From the NCBI GenBank assembly GCA_958295895.1, contig CATQHI010000012.1, forward strand, positions 21,435 to 85,434: a stretch of 64,000 nt of DNA, read 5' to 3'. The translations under genes and the position numbers were made by a program. Below the pieces are notes generated by a model, which saw only the letters and a program-made list of their open reading frames with translations, was not told the origin of the DNA and searched no databases. This document shows, in pieces, positions 39,694 through 49,339 of the stretch; within the stretch, counting starts at the first letter, position 1, and the number at the start of each line of letters is the position of its first letter. Source of the stretch: Saprospiraceae bacterium (GTDB lineage Bacteria; Bacteroidota; Bacteroidia; Chitinophagales; Saprospiraceae).

Positions 39694-41024
39694 TCGGTCT
39701 GTTCGATCTCGAAGCTGATTAGAACGATACGGTCCCTGGAAAAGATGGGCCGGTACACTACCGTGAGTGGTACGGTTTCCTCCGAAAGCTCTTCGATTGG
39801 GTAGGTAACTGCTACCAAAGGCTCTCCGGCCTGCAACCGTTCAACGGCTGTCCGGTACCGTTGTAGCCCGGCGGGGGTGAGCATATCGCCAATTTTGCGA
39901 TTCATGTAGTGGGGTGCCTGGTAGGCCAGTCCACTGCGCCGATTGAGAAAGATGAGGCGCTCGTCGGTATCGAAAAGCCCGGCGATCTGGGGGGAATTAC
40001 TGAGCAAGTATTCGTAGTGCTGGATGACCTGGGATGATTCCAGGCGTTCGTTCTCCAGGCTGGTGATGTCCCGGATGATGATCATGGCCTGCTCTACGGT
40101 ATCCCTGGCCGGCTCCGCGGCGGGCTTCACCGCGATGGGAATAAACTCCATCTCGACTCTGGTCACCTCCCCCTGCCGGGGCCGCAGGGTGAGGGTAAGG
40201 CGCTCCACCCGGCGTTGATCGAAGGACTGGCGGAGCGCCTCGGTGAACTGCACCTTGCCCTGAGCGTCGTCGATGAGATCGGTGAGGTACATACCCACGA
40301 GTTGCTGGGTAGTGTAATCCGCTAGCGGGCGGTTCACGTCCTCGATCCGGCTGTTGTTGCGCACGATGGCAATCACCTCCTGGGTGGTGTGGAAGATGGC
40401 CTCGTACTTGCGCGCCATATCCGTAAGCCGCCGCCGGGTACGTACCAGATCATTGATATCGACAAAGGTGATCACCACGCCCTCCACCTGGTCGGTCTCC
40501 GTCAGGTACGGCAGCATGCGCAGTAAATAGTAGTCGCCGGTACTGTCCTGTACCTCCTGATCGTAGCGTTTGGTCGTGCGAAGTACCTCCCGGCTGATCG
40601 CCTCGATATTGACGTCCCGAAAGGGACTGGCAAAGACCGTAAGCGGCCGTCCGAGGTCGCTGACGGTAAGATCGAACTGTTGTCCGATACCGGGGGTAAA
40701 CCGCCGGATGTTGAGCTGCTTATCGACGAAGATCGTGCTGATCTGGGTGCTTTTGAGCAGGTTGTTGATGTCGTTATTGATGGCGTTGAGCTCATCGTTT
40801 TTACGCTGAAACTCGTTATTTACGGTATAGAGTTCCTCGTTTACCGACTGAAGTTCCTCGTTCGTACTCTGCATCTCCTCGTTGGAGGCTAGGAGCTCGC
40901 GGTTACTGGATTGCAATTCCTCGTTGGTCGCTTCCAGCTCGTTGTACAGTTTTTGCGCGCGGCGTTCGGAGCGCTGTAGCTCGCCTTCCAGCTCGGTGAC
41001 CTTTTGCATGAGGCGACGGGTCAA
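39690..41024 (-). pseudogene. Fragment: coiled coil plus PAS domains
   Basis: 444 residues. Signalling-helix repeats (NEELQSSNRELLASNEEMQS and so on) lead into two or three PAS domains ending near IVLISFEIEQTD. It could still be translated from the TTG at 41024 as a separate PAS protein. Confidence 0.7.
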
Positions 41025-41490
41025 CGCTATACACCTCGGCTTCCTCCTCTGCCTGTTGCGAGTTATCCGGTGGGGCTTCTACGGGGAAGAACTCCAGCAT
41101 GGCGAGCGGCTCGCTGGAAGGTGCGCTCTCAAACACCCCGAATCGCACCCTGAGGTAGCGTGGTGGCAGTCCCTGCGCCGCCACGTTGATCCGTTCGAAA
41201 AGCCCGGTCCGTTGACTGCTCAGCACCCGGTCCACCCCGGCGGTGAGCAAACTTTGTACCTCCTCATTCAGTACGGTGCGCAGGGAGAGCTGGGCGTCAA
41301 AGCGCGGCAGGCTAAGGATGCCCGTAAATTCGCCGCTGAGGTAAATGATATCGTACTGCCGATTGACGAAAAGAGTACTGGGGGCGTACCGTTTCGGAAA
41401 GGAAGCGCGCGTATTCATCCATGGTAGAGCCGTAAAGGAGGGGCCGTGCAGAATTAGTAGTAGAAGTAGTAGAATCGAACTCGTCGGCAA
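40903..41490 (-). pseudogene. Fragment: PAS region
   Basis: RYAPSTLFVNRQYDIIYLSG begins a PAS-like domain that runs to EFFPVEAPPDN; about 45 residues at the C-terminus are out of frame. Confidence 0.6.
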
Positions 41491-41564
41491 ACGGAGTCAC
41501 CGCGTGCACATTTCCGGGGGCGGAGGTGCGTAGCTTAGGATACGGCAGCACGCTAAGTCGCCGG

Positions 41565-42239
41565 TCAGGTGCTACTCCCCCCCAGGTCGTCGCGTTTTTT
41601 GTAGATTTTCCAGCGCCGGTCTACCGTAGCAAACGCCGACTGGAGGCTACCGAGATGCTCACTCTGGCCGAGCAGCAGGTAGCCTGCCGGATTGAGTCCG
41701 AAGTGAAAGTTGGACAACACCTGCTGCTGCGCCTCGCCGTCGATGTAGATGAGAAAATTGCGGCAGGAAATCAGGTCGATGCGGATGAAGGGCGGATCTT
41801 CCAGTAGGTTCTGGACCGCAAAGAGCAGATGCTCCTGAAGATCGGAGCGCACCCGGTACCCCTGGGAGGTAGGGGTAAAGTATTTATATAGGAATTCGGA
41901 CGGCACGTCTGCCTGAATGGAGGCATCGTACTGCCCGTGGGTGGCCACGACGATGGAACGGCGATCGACGTCCGAGCCGAAAATCTTGTAGTTGCGGCGC
42001 AGTTGCTGCTGCTCCAGGTAATCTTCTACCAGCATCGCGATGCCGTAGACCTCCTCCCCCGTAGAACAGGGAGGGTACCCAGATGCGTAGGTCTTGCTCA
42101 GCGGGCAGCTGCTTGAAGAGCTCCGGGATGATAACGTCGCGGAGCCGATCGAAGGCCTCGGCGTCGCGGAAAAAGCGAGTGACTCCGATGAGAAAGCTTT
42201 GCCGTAAAATCTGGAGCTCGGGATCGTTGTGCAGGGCAT
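41565..42239 (-). pseudogene. Fragment: CheR domain
   Basis: From CSTGEEVYGIAML onward this is the SAM-binding methyltransferase core (FGSDVDRRSIVVA, LLEDPPFIRIDLISCRNFLIY). Its first 55 residues are out-of-frame readthrough. It stops shortly after the G7 run. Confidence 0.7.
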
Positions 42240-42990
42240 ACTGAATGTACCGCTGCAGCGATTCGTGCTGGGTGATGAGCATACGTTTTTCGATCCGACG
42301 CCGTATGGTAGCCGTACGGTAGTGACCGAAGTTTATCCGGGAAACGGCGTGTATGCGCCGCATCAGGGCCTGGAATAAGTCGCCCTGCTCGATGTCGTCG
42401 CTCAGGGGTACCTGGCCGGTGACTCCGTCGTGGCGCAGGATCATGGCCAGGCGGCTGGCGAGCTGACCCGGTGGAAGGACTACATCGGCAATATTCTGAC
42501 GCAGGGCCGCCGTAGGCATACCGTCGAACTGAGCCGTACTGGGGTCCTGCACCATGACCAACCCACCGTGTGCCTTGACCTCCTTGAGCCCCCGACTACC
42601 GTCGGTGCCCATGCCGGAGAGCACGATGGCCACCGAGGCCTCCTGCTGACTGGCGGCAAGGCTGAAGAAAAACTCGTCGATGGGCAGGTAGAGCCCCTGC
42701 TGCGGCAGTTTGCGGGGTGTGAGGTGGAGGAGGTGGTTGAGGTTGACCTCGTACTCCGGCGACTTGATGTAAACATGGTCCGCCTGAGGAATGGTATCCT
42801 CAGCGAGCATCGACACCGTCAAATTTGTAGCCCGCTGTAGGATACTGTCCATAGAGCTGGCGTGATCGACCGAGAGGTGCTGCACCACGACGAAGGCGAC
42901 ACCAAGGCCTAGGGGAATTTCGGAAAAAAATGACTCCAGTGCCTGTAGCCCCCCGGCGGAGGCGCCGATACCGATCACTCTGACGGACAT
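41884..42990 (-). pseudogene. Fragment: CheB domain and start of CheR
   Basis: Holds GIGASAGGLQALESFF (Ser), VVVQHLSVDHASS (His) and GMGTDGSRG (Asp), the CheB triad, then CheR helices. Past residue about 305 the frame is wrong (RIWVPSLFYGGGG instead of RIWVPSCSTGEEVYG). Confidence 0.75.
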
Positions 42991-42994
42991 ACGG

Positions 42995-43002
42995 CAAATG
43001 TA
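42995..43002 (-). promoter_or_regulatory. -7 box (TACATTTG) of the CheB-CheR-PAS gene
   Basis: Exact TAnnTTTG match, four bases before ATG 42990; the promoter looks intact although the gene is broken. Confidence 0.6.
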
Positions 43003-43090
43003 AAAAAAGAGCCCACTTCACCAAGGAAGATAGGCTCCGGAAAAAGGGATATCAAGTCGTAGGCCTAGGGCGGATGGGAAGAGCTCCGCA

Positions 43091-43459
43091 TCAACACTCC
43101 ATGCCAAAATTTTGCCAGATCGCATTCCAGCGCTTCAGGTAGCTATCGTCCGTACAATTGTCGGCGATCATCATCTCGCCCAGCCGGACCTGATACTGCA
43201 TAACGCGGGGCAGTAGGGCAGCGTGCAGGATACGGAGTTCATCGAGTAGCTCCCCGTCCGAACGGTCCAACTCACGACGGAAGTAGGCCAGCTTTTGCCG
43301 GGTAATACGCCAGGTCTGTGCTAACTCAGTACGCAGTTCTAGGGGAAGGGGTAGGGTGGGAATCAGGGAAACTACTTCCAGCGACTGCTGATTGAGCCGG
43401 TCGATGTAGCGATTGGTGTTATCTTCAAAGGCAGCAGCGCCGTCACGTGAATTTGACAT
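43091..43459 (-). CDS. Hypothetical protein, helical
   Basis: About 122 residues from ATG 43459; the track start at 43489 is less likely. Mostly helical, with charged/hydrophobic heptads (RELDRSDGELLDELRILHAA) and a C-terminal Cys. No family recognised. It sits alone between the CheB-type genes on the same strand and could be a small partner of that signalling cluster; no catalytic motif is visible. Confidence 0.55.
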   Translation of the reverse strand: MSNSRDGAAAFEDNTNRYIDRLNQQSLEVVSLIPTLPLPLELRTELAQTWRITRQKLAYFRRELDRSDGELLDELRILHAALLPRVMQYQVRLGEMMIADNCTDDSYLKRWNAIWQNFGMEC

Positions 43460-43580
43460 GGAAATAAGATGTGTGTAGCGAAGCATCACAAATTCCGTGC
43501 CAAAAGTCTACACACCTAATAATGAATGAGTTACGCGAAGCTTTTCCGAATGATCTGCGACAAGCACCAAAAAACATGCA

Positions 43581-43604
43581 ATTTAATAAGAACGATTATT
43601 AAAT
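43581..43604. promoter_or_regulatory. AT-rich perfect hairpin or operator
   Basis: ATTTAATAA GAACGA TTATTAAAT: a perfect 9-bp inverted repeat in a 150-base AT-rich island that contrasts with the surrounding sequence. It lies 44 bases past the CheB stop; it could be a weak terminator or a protein-binding site upstream of the gene at 43459. Confidence 0.5.
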
Positions 43605-43647
43605 ATCATCTTTTATTCATAATCGTAAATCACAGTTGAGGAAAGAC

Positions 43648-44673
43648 CTACTGTTGCACGGTGGACTGGTCCGTGTACTGGATGGCTTGTTGGATTTTTT
43701 TGGACTGCTCGACCAGTTCACCCGCGCGCTCCCGGTACACCCCGGCAAGCTCGTACTCCTCACTCTGCTCCAGTTGATCGGCCAGCGTATCGAGTAGGAT
43801 CTTGCTTTCCTCCATACCCCGCATGACCTCCCACATACTCTTCTCGACATTATCCCTGACGCCGGCCAGGAGGCTTTCGGCAGTGTGTGCGTGCCCCGTA
43901 TGGCAACGATAGCGAATGAGGCGGCCCTCCTCAAACTTAGCCAGTGCTCCGTGGCATTCGGGGCAGGTCAGAGAAGAGGGCTTGCCCATAGTTAATATAC
44001 CCATTCCAAGTCCGTTTTCGCCCTTTGCCAGGGCAATTTCGAGTTCCAGTAATTTGGCACTAGCCACATTGCGGCTACGCTGCGGGTGGATGGCCTGACC
44101 ACTAAGTTTAGCGAGTACCCCACCAATTTTGGCGGCGGGTAGTACGTGGTCTACCTCCGTGTACTGCATAGTCTCCCGCGGCATATCACCGAACATGGCT
44201 TCCTCCGGGTCCTGTACGATCACCGTACCCCCGAACCGCTTGATGGTCCAGGAGCCCGAGCTTCCGTCGTTGAGGGCACCGCTGAGCACTACACCGATCA
44301 CGCGCTCCCGGTAGGCGTGGGCAGCCGAGCGAAACAGCGCATCGACGGCCGGCCGAAAGCGGTTTTCCCGGGGCCCCTTCGATACCACCACCCGACCGGG
44401 CTCCACCATCAGGTGACGATCCGCGCGGGCGATGTACACCGTGTTGACCTCGATGGGGGCCCCGTCTTCCGGTTTGAGTACGCGGAGTTTGGTATGGTGC
44501 TGGATGACCCGGTCGATGTTGCTGCGGGTGTAGGAAGGAATGTGCTGGACGATGAAAATGGATGCCCCCAGATTTTCGGGGACGCTCTCCAGCACGGCCA
44601 GGATAGCCTCCAATCCGCCAGCGGAAGCACCGATGACGATGATGTTGCGGTAGTTCTCGTTCAACATTGCCAT
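43648..44673 (-). CDS. Stand-alone CheB methylesterase-family protein with C-terminal zinc-ribbon-like motif
   Basis: About 341 residues from ATG 44673 (MAMLNENYRNIIVIGASAGG); the track's GTG at 44679 is upstream by two codons. The CheB triad is present (IGASAGG Ser, IVQHIPSYTRS His, GALNDGSSG Asp). Unlike classic CheB it lacks a receiver domain and instead carries a C-terminal CPECHGALAKF ... RCHTGHAH, a four-ligand zinc-binding layout. Family knowledge: CheB hydrolyses glutamate methyl esters; without chemoreceptors nearby it may act in another signalling system with the broken CheB-CheR gene. The -7 box ends five bases before the ATG. Confidence 0.85.
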   Translation of the reverse strand: MAMLNENYRNIIVIGASAGGLEAILAVLESVPENLGASIFIVQHIPSYTRSNIDRVIQHHTKLRVLKPEDGAPIEVNTVYIARADRHLMVEPGRVVVSKGPRENRFRPAVDALFRSAAHAYRERVIGVVLSGALNDGSSGSWTIKRFGGTVIVQDPEEAMFGDMPRETMQYTEVDHVLPAAKIGGVLAKLSGQAIHPQRSRNVASAKLLELEIALAKGENGLGMGILTMGKPSSLTCPECHGALAKFEEGRLIRYRCHTGHAHTAESLLAGVRDNVEKSMWEVMRGMEESKILLDTLADQLEQSEEYELAGVYRERAGELVEQSKKIQQAIQYTDQSTVQQ

Positions 44674-44678
44674 GGGCA

Positions 44679-44686
44679 CAAAGATA
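44679..44686 (-). promoter_or_regulatory. -7 box (TATCTTTG)
   Basis: Exact TAnnTTTG match five bases before ATG 44673 on the minus strand; leaderless type. Confidence 0.6.
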
Positions 44687-44708
44687 GGGTATGCCCCGCA
44701 GGAGACCT

Positions 44709-44716
44709 TACCTTAG
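44709..44716 (+). promoter_or_regulatory. -7 box (TACCTTAG)
   Basis: Near-consensus, 17 bases before the dipeptide epimerase ATG at 44734. Confidence 0.45.
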
Positions 44717-44733
44717 CCCCAAGTACCGGCCGT

Positions 44734-45834
44734 ATGCCCCTTCAGGAGATCACCCTTTTCCCCCTTCGCATCCGACTGCACCGGCCCTTTGTGATCTCGC
44801 TCGGGCCCCTCACCCACGCCAAAAATCTATTCGTGCGCCTGCGTACACACGACGGGCGGGAGGGCTGGGGGGAGGCCAGTCCCTTCCCCACCATCCACGG
44901 CGAAACCCTCGACGGTGCCCTGGCCACCGCCCGCTGGCTCGCCCCCTCGCTGATCGGTCGTTCCAGTGAGTCTGCACCCGCGTACACCGCCCACCTGAAC
45001 CGCACGTTACACGGCAACTATGCGCTGAAATCAGCCTTCGATATGGCCCTGCACGACCTGGCCGCCCAGGCCGCGGGCCTGCCGCTGTACCGCTACCTGG
45101 GGGGTGCCGAAGCCCGAACCTTATATACCGACTACACCGTGAGCCTGGGTACGGTAGAGGAGATGGTCGCCACGGCCCGGGAAGTTCAGGCCGCTGGCTT
45201 TCCGGTGATCAAGGTGAAACTGGGGCGGGGCACACAGGAAGACATCGCCCGCATCGCCGCTATCTCCGCCGCAGTGGGTCCCGACGTGCCGCTGCGCATC
45301 GACGCCAATCAGGGATGGAGTTTTGAGGAGGCCGTGGAGGCACTACGGGGTATGGCCGGCTATAATATCCAGCACTGCGAGGCGCCCATCGACCGCTACG
45401 ACTGGAACCTGCTGCCGGAGCTCCGCCGTCTGAGCCCCATTCCGCTCATGGCCGACGAGAGCTGCTGGAACGCCGCCGACGCCCGCCGCCTGCTGGCCAT
45501 CGGGGCGGTGGACCGCATCAACATCAAGCTGAGTAAGTCTGGGGGGCTTTACGGTGCACGGCAAATCGCCGAGACGACAGACGTACCCTTACAAGTGGGA
45601 GGATTCCTGGAAAGCCGTCTGGGTTTCACCGCCGCGGCCCACTTCGCCCTGAGTGCCGAGCGGGTGGCCTACTGCGACTTCGATACCCCGCTGATGCAGG
45701 AGGAGGACCCCGTGGAGGGCGGCATCACCTACGGGGCGGGCGGTGCTATCACCGTGCCCGACACGCCCGGACTGGGGGCCCGGCTACGCCCCGAATATCT
45801 GCTACCTTCACGGCCCCAAATCACGATCACATGA
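44734..45834 (+). CDS. Dipeptide epimerase (enolase superfamily, L-Ala-D/L-Glu type)
   Basis: 366 residues from ATG 44734 ([19 protein letters not shown]); the track start at 44146 reads through the CheB gene antisense and is rejected. The enolase-superfamily features are present: the lid, the KxK motif (VIKVKLGRG), three metal ligands in [14 protein letters not shown] and MADESCW, and the distal Lys in NIKLSKSGG. These match the muconate-lactonising subgroup and the dipeptide epimerase family, which act on murein-derived L-Ala-L/D-Glu. Its stop overlaps the fumC ATG by four bases (ATGA). Specificity is not certain from sequence. Confidence 0.82.
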   Translation: MPLQEITLFPLRIRLHRPFVISLGPLTHAKNLFVRLRTHDGREGWGEASPFPTIHGETLDGALATARWLAPSLIGRSSESAPAYTAHLNRTLHGNYALKSAFDMALHDLAAQAAGLPLYRYLGGAEARTLYTDYTVSLGTVEEMVATAREVQAAGFPVIKVKLGRGTQEDIARIAAISAAVGPDVPLRIDANQGWSFEEAVEALRGMAGYNIQHCEAPIDRYDWNLLPELRRLSPIPLMADESCWNAADARRLLAIGAVDRINIKLSKSGGLYGARQIAETTDVPLQVGGFLESRLGFTAAAHFALSAERVAYCDFDTPLMQEEDPVEGGITYGAGGAITVPDTPGLGARLRPEYLLPSRPQITIT

Positions 45835-47213
45835 CGACCCGCCAGGAAAAAGACAGCATCGGTACCATCGCCGTACCGGCCGACCGCTACTGGGGTGCCC
45901 AGACCCAGCGCAGCTTCACCAACTTCGACATCGGGGGACAGCGCATGCCCGAGGAAATAATCCGCGCCTTCGCTATTCTCAAAAAGGCCGCCGCTAACAC
46001 CAACGCCGGACTGGGTGTGCTTGACAGTGAAAAAGCTGAGCTGATCGGCCGCGTTGCCGACGAGATCTTAGCCGGCGAACTCGACGAAGAGTTTCCACTC
46101 GTCGTCTGGCAGACCGGCTCCGGCACCCAGTCTAATATGAACGTCAACGAGGTGATCGCTAACCGCGGCCACGTACTGCAGGGCGGCAAGCTAGATGAGG
46201 GCAACACCACCCTCCACCCCAACGACGACGTCAACAAGAGCCAGTCGAGTAACGACACCTTCCCCACGGCCATGCACATCGCGGCCTACGAGGCGCTGGT
46301 GAGCAATACCATCCCCGGCGTCGAGCAACTGCGCGATACTTTACGTGCCAAGTCGGAGGAGATGGCTGAGGTCGTTAAGATCGGCCGCACCCACTTCATG
46401 GACGCTACGCCGCTTACCCTGGGCCAGGAGTTCAGCGGCTACGTCAGCCAGCTCGATCACGGACTGCGGGCCCTCCGCAACACCCTAGATCACCTGAGCG
46501 AACTGGCCCTCGGGGGCACCGCCGTAGGTACCGGTCTCAACACCCCCGAGGGTTACGACGTCAAGGTAGCCGAGGAGATCGCCAACCTCACCGGTCACCC
46601 CTTCCGCACGGCCGACAATAAGTTCGAGGCCCTAGCCGCCCACGACGCCATTGTCGAGGCCCACGGCGCCCTGAAGACCCTGGCCGTCAGCCTGACCAAA
46701 ATCGGCAACGACGTGCGCATGCTCTCCAGCGGTCCGCGCTCCGGCATCGGCGAGCTTACCATCCCGGCCAACGAGCCCGGCAGCAGCATCATGCCAGGTA
46801 AGGTCAACCCCACCCAGAGCGAGGCCCTCACCATGGCCATGGCCCAGGTACTCGGCAACGACGTAGCCATCAATATTGGCGGCATGACGGGTCACTTCGA
46901 GCTCAATGTTTTCAAGCCCATGATGGTGTACAACTTCCTCATCAGCGCCCGCCTCATCGGCGATGCCTGCCGCAGCTTCGAGGAAAACTGCGCCCGCGGT
47001 ATTGAGCCCAACCACTCCCGCATCACCGAGCTGCTGAACAACAGCCTCATGCTCGTCACCGCCCTCAACACCAAGATCGGCTACGACAAGGCCGCCACGA
47101 TTGCCAAAAAAGCCCACGCCGAGGATACTACGCTGCGCGCCGCCGCGGTTGCCCTGGGGTACCTGACGGGCGAAGAGTTCGACGCCTGGGTACGGCCCGA
47201 AGAAATGGTATAG
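45831..47213 (+). CDS. fumC: Class II fumarate hydratase
   Basis: 460 residues. Reversible hydration of fumarate to malate in the TCA cycle. Class II signature [16 protein letters not shown], the active-site loop with the [18 protein letters not shown] region and the [14 protein letters not shown] helix are intact, as is the HTHxD-like RTHFMDA. The protein is soluble, iron-independent and tetrameric by family knowledge. It begins in an ATGA overlap with the dipeptide epimerase. The following gene is separated by an 87-base spacer full of inverted repeats. Confidence 0.96.
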   Translation: MTTRQEKDSIGTIAVPADRYWGAQTQRSFTNFDIGGQRMPEEIIRAFAILKKAAANTNAGLGVLDSEKAELIGRVADEILAGELDEEFPLVVWQTGSGTQSNMNVNEVIANRGHVLQGGKLDEGNTTLHPNDDVNKSQSSNDTFPTAMHIAAYEALVSNTIPGVEQLRDTLRAKSEEMAEVVKIGRTHFMDATPLTLGQEFSGYVSQLDHGLRALRNTLDHLSELALGGTAVGTGLNTPEGYDVKVAEEIANLTGHPFRTADNKFEALAAHDAIVEAHGALKTLAVSLTKIGNDVRMLSSGPRSGIGELTIPANEPGSSIMPGKVNPTQSEALTMAMAQVLGNDVAINIGGMTGHFELNVFKPMMVYNFLISARLIGDACRSFEENCARGIEPNHSRITELLNNSLMLVTALNTKIGYDKAATIAKKAHAEDTTLRAAAVALGYLTGEEFDAWVRPEEMV

Positions 47214-47214
47214 G

Positions 47215-47290
47215 GTAGTGCTGTAGTTCTGTAGTTCTGTAGGGCAACACTACAGCACTACCGACTACAGAACTATCCACTACAGAACTA
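47215..47290. repeat. Intergenic element of repeated words GTAGTGCTGTAG / TTCTGTAG and their complements
   Basis: GTAGTGCTGTAG (47215-47226) is the exact reverse complement of CTACAGCACTAC (47250-47261). TAGTTCTGTAG occurs at 47224-47234 and 47232-47242, and its complement CTACAGAACTA at 47265-47275 and 47280-47290. The right arm keeps the word order of the left arm instead of mirroring it. It lies between fumC and the BatA-like gene. Confidence 0.8.
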
Positions 47291-47300
47291 CCAAACTACC

Positions 47301-49313
47301 ATGTCCTTCCTAGCCCCCACCTTTCTCTACGCCCTAGCCGCCCTGGCCATCCCGGTCATCATCCACCTGTTTTACTTTCGGCGCTTTCGCAAGGTGTACT
47401 TTAGCAACGTGCGCTTCCTGCGGGAGGTGAAGGAGGAGCGCAGCATGCGGAGTCGGCTACGCAACCTGCTAGTATTGTTACTACGCTGCCTGGCCGTGGC
47501 CGCGCTGGTACTGGCCTTTGCACAGCCCTTTATCCCGGTGGAAGACGGAGTGCGGAGCGGGCGCAAGGCGGTCAGCGTGTACGTAGATAATAGCTTCAGC
47601 ATGGCCGCCGAGAGCGAGCGGGCGCCGCTGCTGCAACTGGCACGCGACCGGGCGCGGGACATCGTCAGCGCCTACGGCCCCGAGGACCGCTTTCAGATTA
47701 TCACCAATGCAGCTACCGGACGCAGCCAGCGGTTGATCGGGCAGGAGGCAGCCCTGGAAGAGATCGAAGCTGTACGCGTCGGACCCGAAAGCCGGCCACT
47801 GAGCCAGATCCTGGACCGGCAGCGGGCGGCGCTAGCGGACGGGGAGGCAGATTACAGCCTGTCCTACCTGGTCTCGGACTTCCAGCGTAACGTCACTGAT
47901 CTGGACGTAACTGACACCACCATCGCGGTTAATCTTGTACCCCTGGAGGCCCTACGCAGCCGTAACGCCGCAATCGACTCGGCCTGGTTCGACGCCCCGG
48001 TACCCCAGCTCGGACAGAATAACCTGCTGCTGGTCCGGGTGCGCAACTACGGTGATGAGCCCCTCGACAACGTACGCCTCACGCTGGGCTACGAAGGGCA
48101 GAATAAGCCCGAGGGCACGCTGAGTATCCCGGCTAACGATTTCGTCATCGACAGCGTCTACCTACCCATTCAGCAGGGCGGAGGCGGGCAGGCTACCCTT
48201 AGCATCACGGACTTTCCGGTGAAGTTCGATGACACCTACCACCTTACCTTCCGCACCACCGACCGCGTGCGGGTGCTCAACATCGACGCCGACGGCAGCC
48301 CCGATCGCAACCTGGCCGCCGCCCTGTCGCTGAGCGTCTTCACACCTACCTTTACCTCCGTACAGAGCATCGATTATGGCACGCTATCCGAACAGGAACT
48401 GGTGGTGCTGACCGAGCTACCCAGCGTACCCTCCGGCCTGGCCGAGCAACTACGGCAGTACGTGCGCGAGGGCGGCAATCTCCTCGTATTCCCCCCGGCC
48501 GGGGCCGACCTAACCAGCTACCAGAGCTTCCTCGGCGGCTTCCCCGCCCCCACCCTACAGGCGTTCCAGGAGCAGGAACGCGAGGTCAGTGGCCTCAACG
48601 AGGAGGAGTTCATCTTTCGCGACATCTTCGAGCAGACGCAGCGCGCCCGGAACCTACCCGTCACCCGGGGCAACTTTCCACTCTCCCGTGGTGGCCGCCA
48701 GGAGGCATTACTCACCTACCGCGACGGCGGGGTAGCCATCAGCAAGGTCACTACCGGCGAGGGAAATCTTTACCTCAGCAGTGCCCCCCTACCCTCCCAG
48801 TACAGCAATCTGGTCACTAACGCTGAGATATTCATCCCCATGTTGTACAAGATGGGCATCAGCAGCGGACAGCGCCGCCCCCTGGCCTACACCATCGGCC
48901 GGGATGAGGTCGTACAGACCGGCCGGCGCCAGGCCAACGCCGAGCTAGTCTACAAGCTACGCGGTCCCGGCGGTGAGTTCATCCCCCAGCAACGTACGGT
49001 GGGTAACCGTGTTGTCCTGGGTCTGAGCGGACAGGTCCCCGAGGCTGGCGTCTACGATCTGGTTATTGATGAGGAGGTCGTCGAGTCCTTCGCCTTCAAC
49101 TACGATAGGCGGGAATCGGACCTCCAGTATACGCCCACCGCCGAGCTATCCGATTTAGCCAACGTCACCGTGCTTGATGCCGACAGTCAGGCTACATTAC
49201 TCAGTGAGATCCAGGCGCGCAACGAGGGCCGTCCCCTCTGGCAGTACTTCATTTGGGCCACGCTACTATTCCTCCTGGCCGAGGCGCTGGTGCTCCGCTT
49301 CTGGCGGGTTTAG
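47301..49313 (+). CDS. BatA-like protein with N-terminal membrane anchor and VWA-type domain
   Basis: 670 residues. The N-terminus has the BatA signature: two hydrophobic helices (FLYALAALAIPVIIHLFYF and LLVLLLRCLAVAALVLAFAQPF) with FRRFRKVYFSNVRFLREVKEE between them. A von Willebrand A-like region follows (KAVSVYVDNSFSMAAES, a MIDAS-like DxSxS), then two more alpha/beta regions and a C-terminal membrane helix (LWQYFIWATLLFLLAEALVLR). In Bacteroides BatA belongs to an aerotolerance operon; here the dihydroorotase-like gene follows instead. The role of the family is in envelope stress or surface assembly; this is inference. Confidence 0.85.
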   Translation: MSFLAPTFLYALAALAIPVIIHLFYFRRFRKVYFSNVRFLREVKEERSMRSRLRNLLVLLLRCLAVAALVLAFAQPFIPVEDGVRSGRKAVSVYVDNSFSMAAESERAPLLQLARDRARDIVSAYGPEDRFQIITNAATGRSQRLIGQEAALEEIEAVRVGPESRPLSQILDRQRAALADGEADYSLSYLVSDFQRNVTDLDVTDTTIAVNLVPLEALRSRNAAIDSAWFDAPVPQLGQNNLLLVRVRNYGDEPLDNVRLTLGYEGQNKPEGTLSIPANDFVIDSVYLPIQQGGGGQATLSITDFPVKFDDTYHLTFRTTDRVRVLNIDADGSPDRNLAAALSLSVFTPTFTSVQSIDYGTLSEQELVVLTELPSVPSGLAEQLRQYVREGGNLLVFPPAGADLTSYQSFLGGFPAPTLQAFQEQEREVSGLNEEEFIFRDIFEQTQRARNLPVTRGNFPLSRGGRQEALLTYRDGGVAISKVTTGEGNLYLSSAPLPSQYSNLVTNAEIFIPMLYKMGISSGQRRPLAYTIGRDEVVQTGRRQANAELVYKLRGPGGEFIPQQRTVGNRVVLGLSGQVPEAGVYDLVIDEEVVESFAFNYDRRESDLQYTPTAELSDLANVTVLDADSQATLLSEIQARNEGRPLWQYFIWATLLFLLAEALVLRFWRV

Positions 49314-49325
49314 TGGCGCTTGCGC

Positions 49326-49333
49326 TACCTTTG
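49326..49333 (+). promoter_or_regulatory. -7 box (TACCTTTG)
   Basis: Exact TAnnTTTG match, six bases before ATG 49340; sets the start of the dihydroorotase-like gene and implies a leaderless mRNA. Confidence 0.6.
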
Positions 49334-49339
49334 CCGGCC

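Larger units (their letters stand above)
39690..42990 (-). pseudogene. CheB-CheR-PAS hybrid signalling protein broken by four +1 frameshifts
   Basis: A single expected protein of about 1,100 residues is spread over at least five reading segments on the minus strand. Order: CheB methylesterase (42990-42070), CheR methyltransferase (to about 41580), low-complexity linker, a PAS region, a NEELQS-type coiled coil, more PAS domains (to 39690). The frame changes at about 42069-42075 (one extra base in CCTCCC), 41577-41583 (one extra base in a G7 run, minus strand), 41390-41405 and 41025-41045. All four shift in the same direction and each segment is otherwise free of stops. The CheB catalytic Ser, His and Asp are intact. 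It is either a recently inactivated gene, assembly error, or unusual recoding. The -7 box at 42995 is exact. Confidence 0.7.

Noticed and set aside
40780-40990. Repeated NEELQS-type sequence as a possible DNA repeat
   Set aside because: It is a coiled-coil heptad pattern usual in CheB-CheR hybrids, not a DNA-level repeat.
41565-42990. Reading the CheB-CheR overlap as two separate overlapping genes
   Set aside because: The second ORF's first 55 residues are frame noise, and removing one base restores RIWVPSCSTGEEVYG, so a single broken gene explains it better.
44146-44733. 196-residue N-terminal extension of the dipeptide epimerase ORF
   Set aside because: It is the antisense of the CheB gene; the epimerase family begins at ATG 44734, behind a -7-like box.
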